The notes under the pieces are model-generated. The model saw nothing but the letters and a program-made list of their open reading frames with translations. It was not told where the DNA came from and searched no databases. Of a DNA stretch of 23,252 bases, positions 8,264-14,871 are shown one piece after another. Both the position numbers and the translations under genes were made by a program. Position 1 is the first letter of the stretch. Each line of letters begins with the position of its first letter. This stretch comes from a virus, in IMG/VR virus record IMGVR_UViG_3300020466_000020, positions 1 through 23,252 of that record; one strand, 5' to 3'.

Positions 8264-8432
8264 TGTCTTTGCCTTTTTCTTTTGGTTTTTCCAAATCTAC
8301 TGTAACCCCAGAGTCATTCCAAGTCTTCTTTTCTTCTATGCTATAGTCTTCACCATACCTACCTCTCTCGCGGTTACCATCTCCGTTCAATTCGGTTAAG
8401 TCTTGTTGTTGTTCTTTGAAATCTCTGCTCAC
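8256..8432 (-). CDS. Small conserved-type phage protein with GTG start
   Basis: A 58-aa hydrophilic, charged protein beginning (GTG)SRDFKEQQQDLTELNG and ending KPKEKGKDNG. The start is GTG at 8432. It is chosen because AAGGAAG lies at 8437-8443, overlapping the stop of the upstream gene, and no ATG lies nearby in frame. The end overlaps the ATG of the 574-aa fibre gene by 8 bases. It fills the only gap between its neighbours, and both junctions look like translational coupling, which supports it as a real gene. Its position suggests a structural or assembly role. Function unknown. Confidence 0.7.
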   Translation of the reverse strand: MSRDFKEQQQDLTELNGDGNRERGRYGEDYSIEEKKTWNDSGVTVDLEKPKEKGKDNG

Positions 8433-8436
8433 TGGT

Positions 8437-8443
8437 CTTCCTT
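8437..8443 (-). promoter_or_regulatory. Ribosome binding site that decides the GTG start at 8432
   Basis: The minus strand reads AAGGAAG, overlapping the TAA stop of the upstream gene (8442-8444) and four bases ahead of the GTG at 8432. Confidence 0.65.
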
Positions 8444-8777
8444 ATGATTTAGTTACTTGCGGTGTTACCGTTATTATGCCTTCTTGTACTCTCAATACTT
8501 CTGGTGAATTTGCGATTTCAACATCGTAAACATATCTACCAGACTTCAATGCGGTTGTTTGTGCTGCTGTTAAAGACAAAGTTATAACACCAGTAGCGTC
8601 AACTTGAGCGGTTGTAAAACTTGTATAAGTAGTACTGTCATAGCTTTTTCGGAACTGTGATGTTGTTGTATAGCCTGTAAGGTTTTTAGCAGTTGACCCA
8701 TCTGTAGTTACAGTTAGGGTCTCACTAAAAGTAGCACCTTGGTCTATCGTTATATTTTTAATTACTTTTTTTGCCAT
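8442..8777 (-). CDS. Small beta-rich virion protein
   Basis: A 111-aa protein starting MAKKVIKNITIDQGATFSETL, with alternating short beta segments (NLTGYTTTSQFRKSYDST, VITLSLTAAQTTALKSGRYVYDVEI) and ending in EGIITVTPQV. This resembles small Ig-like or jelly-roll virion proteins found near fibre and baseplate genes in many phages. It is the first gene of the leftward structural group and has a late promoter 79 bases upstream, inside the divergent glycosyltransferase gene. AAGGT lies about 10 bases before the ATG. Its exact location in the virion is unknown. Confidence 0.65.
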   Translation of the reverse strand: MAKKVIKNITIDQGATFSETLTVTTDGSTAKNLTGYTTTSQFRKSYDSTTYTSFTTAQVDATGVITLSLTAAQTTALKSGRYVYDVEIANSPEVLRVQEGIITVTPQVTKS

Positions 8778-8796
8778 GGAATATACCTTTTAAATT

Positions 8797-9447
8797 ATGA
8801 GAACAATTGTTACACTAAAATACGGAAACAAATACTCTTCCAATGATGTAAACACTATTTATAATATGTGCAAACATCAATGTCAGAACTTCTGGTGTCG
8901 TACCGATGACCCAGAAGGATTGGAACAGGGGATACTAACCTCACATATCAAGCACTCTATGGGGAACTGGGAAAAAATCTTACTTCTTGGTAAAGATTTT
9001 GGTGGCCCAACCATATATTTAGACCTTGATGTTATAGTTCAAGGTAACCTTACCCCCTTATTTAACCTTTGCGATGAACCTACCATATGCGAAACATACT
9101 GGAAAGACTTCGGTGGCGCGTGGAACTCTAGTGTTATGGCATGGAGTTGTAAGAATGCCGCCTATATACCAGAGGCATTTTTTAAAAACTTTGATTATAA
9201 CTTGCATAAATACGATGGTAAGGATGATAACTTTTTATATGATGGAAGGTTCTTCAAACGAACATTTCCAAAAGGATTAATATATTCTTTTCTTGCTGGG
9301 GTAGACATGGAAACAGATACCTCACCAAGAGCTCATCAAATAAAACCAGATTATCCAATCGTCTTGTTAAACGGACAAAATGAAGTCAATTACAATTTGA
9401 GACAAAAATATTATGATGCACTTTCTTTGCATGAAATGGGGCAATAA
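8797..9447 (+). CDS. DxD glycosyltransferase-like protein (copy 1 of 4)
   Basis: A 216-aa protein, first of the plus-strand block. It opens with IVTLKYGNKYSSNDVNTIYNM, matching the K[WY]GxKYxxxxVNxxY start shared by the next three glycosyltransferase-like genes. YLDLDVIVQGNLTPL carries DLD at residues 76-78, the metal and nucleotide-sugar-binding DxD motif of GT-A fold enzymes (GT8-like). WNSSVMAW follows at about 111. It likely moves a sugar from a nucleotide donor to an unknown acceptor. No clear Shine-Dalgarno site precedes the ATG. It overlaps the next gene by 35 bases and is the shortest copy, lacking the 'HPxxWFG' insert of copies 2 and 3. Confidence 0.75.
   Translation: MRTIVTLKYGNKYSSNDVNTIYNMCKHQCQNFWCRTDDPEGLEQGILTSHIKHSMGNWEKILLLGKDFGGPTIYLDLDVIVQGNLTPLFNLCDEPTICETYWKDFGGAWNSSVMAWSCKNAAYIPEAFFKNFDYNLHKYDGKDDNFLYDGRFFKRTFPKGLIYSFLAGVDMETDTSPRAHQIKPDYPIVLLNGQNEVNYNLRQKYYDALSLHEMGQ
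8856..8863 (-). promoter_or_regulatory. Late promoter for the leftward group, inside the divergent gene
   Basis: The minus strand reads TATAAATAGTG, an exact late element 79 bases ahead of the ATG at 8777. It lies within the first 70 bases of the plus-strand gene that starts at 8797, so the divergent genes share sequence. Confidence 0.7.
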
Positions 9448-11929
9448 GTACTCTCCAGAATATGTAAACAATTTATACAAAATGGTTCAACAGAACTACA
9501 CCAAAAGGTTTAAGTTCATATGTTATACAGACGAACCAGAAGGCATACACAAAGATGTTAAGATTAGGTCTATTCCAAATGTAGACCCTCTACATCCACG
9601 GCACTGGTTTGGTCAAGAAAACTTTTGTTGGGATAGAGCAAAGTTTCTTGTACTAAACTCCCACCACTGGTTGAGAACCAAAGGCCCTTTTTGTTATTTG
9701 GATTTGGATGTTATCATTCAGAATAACATCGATGACATATTTGAACTATCTAAAACTCCTCACATGATTTATTCTAATTGGGAGAATCCAAAAGTTCTCA
9801 AAGACAGAAGATTTACAGACATGCGTGGCACATTATATAACTCTAGTGTCATGTTATGGTGTACTGACCAAGGGGAAAAGATTTACAATGATGTAATCAA
9901 ACACAAGGACACAGTGTTTAAAACCTTTTGGAAGGGAACCGATAACTACTACCCATACAGAGAACATCAAGCAGTAGGTGATAACTACTGGTCGTTCTTA
10001 CCAAATGATTGGGTATACTCCTACAATAGAGGAAGACAACATCCCAATGATGTCACGCAACACCTGTACAGAGAAGATGCAAAGTTCTGTATCTTTGAAG
10101 CATCCGTTGGTGGTAGAAATAAAAACAATCTTAAACCACATGAGTTGAGAGATTACAATCTACTCACGCATTGGCATGGCAAAACAGAATTTGAAAGATT
10201 GTGGTTACCCAAGTTTCCAGATAACTTCTTTGATAAAAATAAACACACCAATAAAATATCTCAGTTGTTGCGTACCAAGGACTACGATACACTAGAAGAA
10301 AAATTTCTCAAAGACTTACCACAACTAAAACAGGATTGGGAACAATATTCAAAAGAGTTTGAAACACTACGCGAGTGGATTGGATTTGAATCTTTGACAG
10401 ATAGTATGCTACAAGAAAACTATATGGACAAGGATACAATATCAGATATAAAAGAACTTATCGAAACAAATGACTTACAATCCCTTTCAGAGAAAATGAT
10501 TAATGACTTCCCAGAGTTGAAAGAATATTTTAAAGGTACAATTTCTGAAGTGAAGGTACATGTACCAGAATTGGAAAGAGAGATATCTGACCTTATCTTT
10601 ATACGACAAATAGAACCACACCACAAAGATATTATCAAAGAACTATATGACTCTGGTGATATGATTTCAATGCACAAGAAGTTTCTCGCTGACTATCCAG
10701 ATGACCCTGTACTATTACAAGGTGATGAGTCTTTGTATTGGAATAAAGATGCAAATGAGATATATGACTTATACAAACAGAGGTACATATACAAGTCTCA
10801 CCTAACCGCGTTTGATGAAGCGAAAGAACTGGGGCCTGTTAGGTATTTCTGGAACATAAGTTTCCTACAATGTTTCGCGTTGTACAAAAGACTATGGGAT
10901 AAGAACACACTACCACAAATTAAAAAAGATGTTATGAGTAACATCAAAGAACATGGGATGCAAAGGGTGTTCTGGGATGCATCAATTGAAGATGTTCAAT
11001 CACTGTACAAGAAATACTATCTACAGAACCTAAAAGAGTTATTTTATAAAGAGGATTATGAGAAAGTATTTGAAAGACTATACAATATCATGCCCAAACA
11101 AGAACTCATATCCATTATAAATCAAGATAGTGTAAAAGATAATGACACTCTTGTCAAGTATTTCCAAATGCATGGAGAACAATATAGTGACTTATACACA
11201 GGATTGTATGATGATGGCAATCCAGAAGGTGCATTAATACAACTATCTACCAAACAAAATGATACTGGGAATGAATTTAATGATATTTTTGTCAATGGAA
11301 AAGAACATACACTAGATTCTCTCAAGACCGTAGTTGAAAACTTCAAGTTACAATGGGTTACATTTATGTGTGAAATCACAGACCCGACAAACTGTGACGA
11401 AATTGAGTCCATTTGTCGGTATTTTAAAGAAAAATTAGGTTGTACAGTCACCGTTCAAACATTCAAGGCATATATAAAAGACCTACCTTTTGTTGATAGG
11501 GTTGAACATGTACTTCCTACACAACCAACCGAGAACGAAATAAAGGTAAATGATAGTATTGCTAGTGATATTCCAGTGAGTCTGGAAACATTGAAACGGT
11601 TTAAGAAGGATGAGGAAGTACGAACCAAGAAACCCAAGATGAAAGAGAAGGAACCAGTATGGTGTGACGCGAGGAAAAGTGAATATTTTTATGTGAATTC
11701 GCAAGGCAACCTTTTTCCGTGTGCGTACATTGCTAGAGATGTAATGGAACACAAATTATTTCCTTATCATCCTATTGACTATACATACAATTTCAAGTAT
11801 AATGATGGGACGAAATTTAATATCGGTGAGATAATTTATAACCATGACTTTGAGAATATAAGTCAACACTTGAAGAGGAAACCCCTCAGCGTTTGTACCA
11901 GAAATTGTGGAGATTGCCATGCGAGTTAA
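9413..11929 (+). CDS. Glycosyltransferase / helical repeat / SPASM-like iron-sulfur fusion
   Basis: An 838-aa three-part protein. Residues 1-265 are a DxD glycosyltransferase-like domain (KWGNKYSPEYVNNLY; DLD at 97-99; NSSVMLW) related to copies 1, 3 and 4. Residues about 265-640 are helical with degenerate repeats such as DYDTLEEKFLKDLPQL, DLQSLSEKMINDFPEL and DMISMHKKFLADYPDD. The C-terminal part (about 640-838) first has VTFMCEITDPTNCDEIESI, resembling the late barrel part of radical SAM proteins. It then has a SPASM-like cysteine set: CX13GX4C (WCDAR...GNLFPC) and a terminal CTRNCGDC. No CX3CX2C radical SAM cluster motif is seen anywhere, so it appears to keep only the auxiliary iron-sulfur domain. 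ATG 9413 or 9416 is chosen to match the paralogue N-termini. Substrate unknown. Confidence 0.7.
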   Translation: MMHFLCMKWGNKYSPEYVNNLYKMVQQNYTKRFKFICYTDEPEGIHKDVKIRSIPNVDPLHPRHWFGQENFCWDRAKFLVLNSHHWLRTKGPFCYLDLDVIIQNNIDDIFELSKTPHMIYSNWENPKVLKDRRFTDMRGTLYNSSVMLWCTDQGEKIYNDVIKHKDTVFKTFWKGTDNYYPYREHQAVGDNYWSFLPNDWVYSYNRGRQHPNDVTQHLYREDAKFCIFEASVGGRNKNNLKPHELRDYNLLTHWHGKTEFERLWLPKFPDNFFDKNKHTNKISQLLRTKDYDTLEEKFLKDLPQLKQDWEQYSKEFETLREWIGFESLTDSMLQENYMDKDTISDIKELIETNDLQSLSEKMINDFPELKEYFKGTISEVKVHVPELEREISDLIFIRQIEPHHKDIIKELYDSGDMISMHKKFLADYPDDPVLLQGDESLYWNKDANEIYDLYKQRYIYKSHLTAFDEAKELGPVRYFWNISFLQCFALYKRLWDKNTLPQIKKDVMSNIKEHGMQRVFWDASIEDVQSLYKKYYLQNLKELFYKEDYEKVFERLYNIMPKQELISIINQDSVKDNDTLVKYFQMHGEQYSDLYTGLYDDGNPEGALIQLSTKQNDTGNEFNDIFVNGKEHTLDSLKTVVENFKLQWVTFMCEITDPTNCDEIESICRYFKEKLGCTVTVQTFKAYIKDLPFVDRVEHVLPTQPTENEIKVNDSIASDIPVSLETLKRFKKDEEVRTKKPKMKEKEPVWCDARKSEYFYVNSQGNLFPCAYIARDVMEHKLFPYHPIDYTYNFKYNDGTKFNIGEIIYNHDFENISQHLKRKPLSVCTRNCGDCHAS
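11909..11912 (+). promoter_or_regulatory. Ribosome binding site that decides the start at 11919
   Basis: GGAG six bases ahead of the ATG at 11919 favours it over an in-frame GTG at 11907. Confidence 0.6.
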
Positions 11930-12731
11930 TGTAGTTTGTAGTAAATGGGGAGAAAAATATGGCCCGCACTTTGTTAACCGTCTTTATAACATGTCTAAGC
12001 GTAATACACCTTCGACAATGGATTTTCATTTCTACTGTTATACCGACAATGATAAGGGACTATTACCAGATATTAAGGTTATACCATTTCCCGATATCCC
12101 TACCATCCATCCTAAATACTGGTTCGGCGCTGATGAGTTTAAGTATGGCATGGCTCGTTGTTGGGACAGGCCTAAAACTTTCGTCTTTAATACTCACAAT
12201 TTCGGCCCAGATAAGCCGACAGGACGCTTCATCTTCTTTGATTTGGATGTAATTATCCAGAATGATATTACACCACTTCTAACTTACAACACAGAACAAC
12301 CAACTAAAATGCGGTCTTGGTGGCAAGACCCGAAACCCATGCAGACTAGACAATTTAAACTAGCACATGGCGCGTACACGAATGGAAGTTGTCAAGTATG
12401 GAGTGATGACCAATGTGAACCTATATGGGAAGATGTATTAGAGAATCAAGAAAAGATATGGTTCACATACACGGATGGAACTGATAACTATCACTCTTGG
12501 AGATGGGGTGAATATGGTGCTAAACTGTGGGATTACTTTCCATCATGGATGGCGTACTCATATAATAGAGGTAGGTCATGGGATGAAGATGATTTGAATG
12601 TGGGTATATACAGACCCAATTGTATTTTGTGTGTATTTAATGTAGATTTATTACCGTTTGAGGATGAAAGCAGAGGACATACTAAACAAGATGACCTCGC
12701 AGACCCCAAACTATTAGAACATTGGAGGTAA
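11919..12731 (+). CDS. DxD glycosyltransferase-like protein (copy 3 of 4)
   Basis: A 270-aa protein starting MRVNVVCSKWGEKYGPHFVN, aligned with the other copies. DLD lies at residues 108-110 in FIFFDLDVIIQNDITPLL, and PTIHPKYWFG (61-70) parallels HPRHWFG of the 838-aa fusion. Later YTDGTDNYHSWRWGE and SWMAYSYNRGR segments also match the fusion's N-terminal domain, so these two are the closest pair. It looks like a complete single-domain GT-A enzyme. The start at ATG 11919 overlaps the end of the fusion gene by 11 bases. The stop overlaps the strong ribosome site of the next small gene. Acceptor unknown. Confidence 0.75.
   Translation: MRVNVVCSKWGEKYGPHFVNRLYNMSKRNTPSTMDFHFYCYTDNDKGLLPDIKVIPFPDIPTIHPKYWFGADEFKYGMARCWDRPKTFVFNTHNFGPDKPTGRFIFFDLDVIIQNDITPLLTYNTEQPTKMRSWWQDPKPMQTRQFKLAHGAYTNGSCQVWSDDQCEPIWEDVLENQEKIWFTYTDGTDNYHSWRWGEYGAKLWDYFPSWMAYSYNRGRSWDEDDLNVGIYRPNCILCVFNVDLLPFEDESRGHTKQDDLADPKLLEHWR
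12724..12729 (+). promoter_or_regulatory. Ribosome binding site of the 52-aa membrane peptide
   Basis: GGAGGT, a near-perfect Shine-Dalgarno sequence, overlaps the preceding stop codon by one base and lies four bases ahead of the ATG at 12734. It supports the short gene. Confidence 0.75.
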
Positions 12732-12733
12732 AG

Positions 12734-12892
12734 ATGAAAAAATTATGGAAACTATGGGCAATGTCTTTAGGTGAAAAAGCCTCGGACAATTCAAAAGAGG
12801 CAGATGCAGTTGCAGTAATGAGAACTGTAGTTGTCTTGGTAAACTTTTTTACTTGTTTCTTTATCATATCTGGAGTATTAAGACATTGGTAG
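12734..12892 (+). CDS. 52-aa single-helix membrane peptide
   Basis: The protein reads MKKLWKLWAMSLGEKASDNS, then a charged stretch, then a hydrophobic helix (about residues 29-47, rich in V, L, F and I) and ends GVLRHW. The layout suggests a cytoplasmic amphipathic N-terminus and one transmembrane segment. The gene has an excellent GGAGGT ribosome site and sits between the third glycosyltransferase-like gene and the oxygenase gene, with 5 bases to the latter. Short proteins with a similar MKKLWKLWA...GEKAS start and ...RHW end are, to my recollection, widespread in marine T4-like phages with no assigned role. Membrane anchoring of the cassette is conceivable but unproven. Confidence 0.75.
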   Translation: MKKLWKLWAMSLGEKASDNSKEADAVAVMRTVVVLVNFFTCFFIISGVLRHW

Positions 12893-12897
12893 GATAC

Positions 12898-13530
12898 ATG
12901 GCAATGATGAGTCCCAACTGGTTCATAGCAGAAGAACTAATATCAAAACATAACTGCATATGGACAGGTGAGGTGAGTCCCGAAACCTTGGAGTATTATA
13001 GAAACTTTGTTGGTGATACTTCAAACAATTATAATTTAGCAGGACATCTGGAAAGGCAAATAAGAATAGAAGACATGCCTTCATCTGTGAAAGTAGATAT
13101 CATGAATAACTTTTACAGACCAGAAATAGAACACTATATGAAGGTGCAAAAAGATACTAGTCATCCCCTACTTCCAATAGGATTAGAAAGTGTGTGGATA
13201 AACTATCAGAAGAAACATGAATTCAATCCCATGCATAATCATGGCGGATTGTTTTCATTTGTTATCTTTATAAATGTACCATATGATTTAGATGAGGAAG
13301 ACAAATTCTTTCCAGAAAAGAAAGACCCCAAAACATCAAGACTTTGTTTTGTGATGAACTCTCCAATGGGTGTCCCAGAAGAAGTAGCGATACCAGTTGA
13401 TAAAGGATTTGAAGGGAAGATGATTTTATTTGATGCGAAACTACCACATATGGTTTATCCTTTTTACACTTCAGATGAAGAAAGAATTACCGCGTCTGGT
13501 AATGTAGTTTATGTGAGGGAAGGGTTTTGA
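12898..13530 (+). CDS. 2OG-Fe(II) oxygenase
   Basis: A 210-aa putative 2-oxoglutarate/Fe(II)-dependent oxygenase (double-stranded beta helix). The candidate iron-binding pair is H113-N-H115 in NPMHNHGGLFSFVIFINVP. The distal histidine is H184 in MILFDAKLPHMVYPF, and R196 in ERITASGNV is the likely 2-oxoglutarate-binding arginine. This order fits the Pfam 2OG-FeII_Oxy_5 type family common in marine myophages. The reaction would be hydroxylation of an unknown protein, sugar or nucleotide. ATG 12898 is chosen because AGGA lies just before it and the MSPNWF region is family-like. The open frame extends back to an ATG at 12853, but that overlaps the 52-aa gene and lacks a ribosome site. Its stop overlaps the TTG start of the next gene. 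Confidence 0.8.
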   Translation: MAMMSPNWFIAEELISKHNCIWTGEVSPETLEYYRNFVGDTSNNYNLAGHLERQIRIEDMPSSVKVDIMNNFYRPEIEHYMKVQKDTSHPLLPIGLESVWINYQKKHEFNPMHNHGGLFSFVIFINVPYDLDEEDKFFPEKKDPKTSRLCFVMNSPMGVPEEVAIPVDKGFEGKMILFDAKLPHMVYPFYTSDEERITASGNVVYVREGF

Positions 13531-14201
13531 ACATATACACAGTAAAGTGGGGTGACAAGTATAACCATCAACATGTAAATAATATCTATGAGGCTTGTCT
13601 ACAATATCTCCCCCAAGATTTTCGTTTCTATTGCTTAACAGAAAATCCAAAAGGATTAGATGAGAACATTACGCCACTCGCATTGCCGGGCGGAAACAAG
13701 TTGGTAAAGTGGTGGAATAAAATGTACCTCTTCGATGAAACTATTGTTACACAGAAGGGTGAAAAGATGTTCTTTGATATTGATACTATCATTCAGAAAG
13801 ATATAACTCCTATCGCAAACTATGACCCAGAGGATTGTCTTTGTTTCGTAAAGACATACTGGCACGATTTAGAAACTCAATTTAAAAACACTAGACACAT
13901 TCCACATAAATATACAGATCTAAACTCTTCGGTTCTGAGGTGGAATGATAACTTAAACACAGAAGAGATTACAGAATACTTTAATAAATATCAGAAACAA
14001 ATACTATGGTACTATCGTGGTCTTGACAACTTCTTTTATAACAGAAGAATAACCAAAATCAAATTGTTTCCTATAGGTTGGGTATATAGTTTTAACCAAG
14101 GCTATATCTTCCCACACGATATAGATAAACATACATACCGCGAACTACCTTATGTTTGTATTTTTGACTCAATGGGGAAAGGTGAAGATGTTAAATTTTA
14201 A
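13527..14201 (+). CDS. DxD glycosyltransferase-like protein (copy 4 of 4), TTG start
   Basis: A 224-aa protein, N-terminus NIYTVKWGDKYNHQHVNNIYEA, matching copies 1-3. The DxD motif is DID at residues 84-86 in MFFDIDTIIQKDITPI. NSSVLRW (132-138) and WVYSFNQGY match later conserved blocks. The start is TTG at 13527, whose last two bases begin the TGA stop of the oxygenase gene. The conserved N-terminal residues begin right after this codon, and no ATG is available that would keep them. AAGGG lies four bases upstream at 13520-13524. One of the window's three GATC sites lies at 13917. The substrate is unknown. Confidence 0.75.
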   Translation: MNIYTVKWGDKYNHQHVNNIYEACLQYLPQDFRFYCLTENPKGLDENITPLALPGGNKLVKWWNKMYLFDETIVTQKGEKMFFDIDTIIQKDITPIANYDPEDCLCFVKTYWHDLETQFKNTRHIPHKYTDLNSSVLRWNDNLNTEEITEYFNKYQKQILWYYRGLDNFFYNRRITKIKLFPIGWVYSFNQGYIFPHDIDKHTYRELPYVCIFDSMGKGEDVKF

Positions 14202-14871
14202 TTTTTTAAATAACTTTAAATACTGGGGTGAAGCATTACATGTTATAGAAAACAAAATGCCTCACAAACTCGTAGACTTTAGACAGTCTCTACAAGAAAA
14301 TAATATGGATGCTTCAATCTGGTTGGTTGAAGAGTTGAAGGAATACTTGGAAGAATATTATACCAAACAAGGCAATCTTAGAATATTAGTTCTTAATTCT
14401 TGGTTGGGTCTTCCTATGGTTCCACTCCTATGTGAAAACTTAGATGTCGCACAAATACATTTAGTAGACATGGATGAAGAAAGCATCAATCTTTCTAAGT
14501 CATTCCACAAGTATTACGCACAAGAAAAGTTTGTAAATATTCGTCACTGGAATCTGGACATACCATTTGAGTTTGAGAATCTAAACAAAATAGATGTTGA
14601 CATAATAATCTGTATTCACACCGAACAAATGTATCCCCTAACAGAACTAGTAGGTAAGAATCCTAATGCCGTCTACGCGATGCAAAACTCAAATGTCGTT
14701 GAAGAGATGTATGGTATCAATTGTGTGAACTCAATAGAGGCACTAAAAGAACAAATAGGAATAGAAGAGTGTGGATATGAGGGAACCAAACAACAGATAT
14801 ATTATTCTTGGGACGGTAAGAAAGAGTTTGACCGATTCATGGTCATAGGACAGAGGGAAGGATTCTTCTAA
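14188..14871 (+). CDS. SAM-dependent methyltransferase-like protein
   Basis: A 227-aa protein, last of the plus-strand block. It has the outline of a class I Rossmann methyltransferase: ILVLNSWLGLPMVPLL (66-81) in the motif I position, IHLVDMDEESINLS (100-113) with an acidic residue ending beta-2, and IDVDIIICIHTEQMYPL (135-151) in the motif IV position. The glycine-rich loop is atypical (SWLGLP in place of GxGxG), so SAM binding is not certain. ATG 14188 is chosen because AAAGGTGA lies at 14178-14185; this overlaps the preceding gene by 14 bases. An earlier in-frame ATG at 14152 lacks such a site. The stop shares two bases with the stop of the convergent gene. Confidence 0.6.
   Translation: MLNFNFLNNFKYWGEALHVIENKMPHKLVDFRQSLQENNMDASIWLVEELKEYLEEYYTKQGNLRILVLNSWLGLPMVPLLCENLDVAQIHLVDMDEESINLSKSFHKYYAQEKFVNIRHWNLDIPFEFENLNKIDVDIIICIHTEQMYPLTELVGKNPNAVYAMQNSNVVEEMYGINCVNSIEALKEQIGIEECGYEGTKQQIYYSWDGKKEFDRFMVIGQREGFF

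Noticed and set aside
11907-11918. GTG at 11907 as start of glycosyltransferase copy 3
   Set aside because: The GGAG site is positioned for ATG 11919, which also matches the paralogues' N-terminal length.
9413-11929. Calling the 838-aa protein a radical SAM enzyme
   Set aside because: Only the SPASM-like C-terminal part is visible; no CX3CX2C cluster motif for SAM cleavage was found.
12853-12897. ATG at 12853 as start of the 2OG oxygenase
   Set aside because: It lies inside the well-supported 52-aa gene, has no ribosome site and would add a family-unlike stretch; ATG 12898 has AGGA just upstream.
14152-14187. ATG at 14152 as start of the methyltransferase-like gene
   Set aside because: It would deepen the overlap to about 50 bases and lacks a ribosome site, whereas AAAGGTGA precedes ATG 14188.
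14827-14845. Short hairpin near the end of the methyltransferase-like gene as terminator
   Set aside because: The stem is only five base pairs, it lies within coding sequence and no T run follows.
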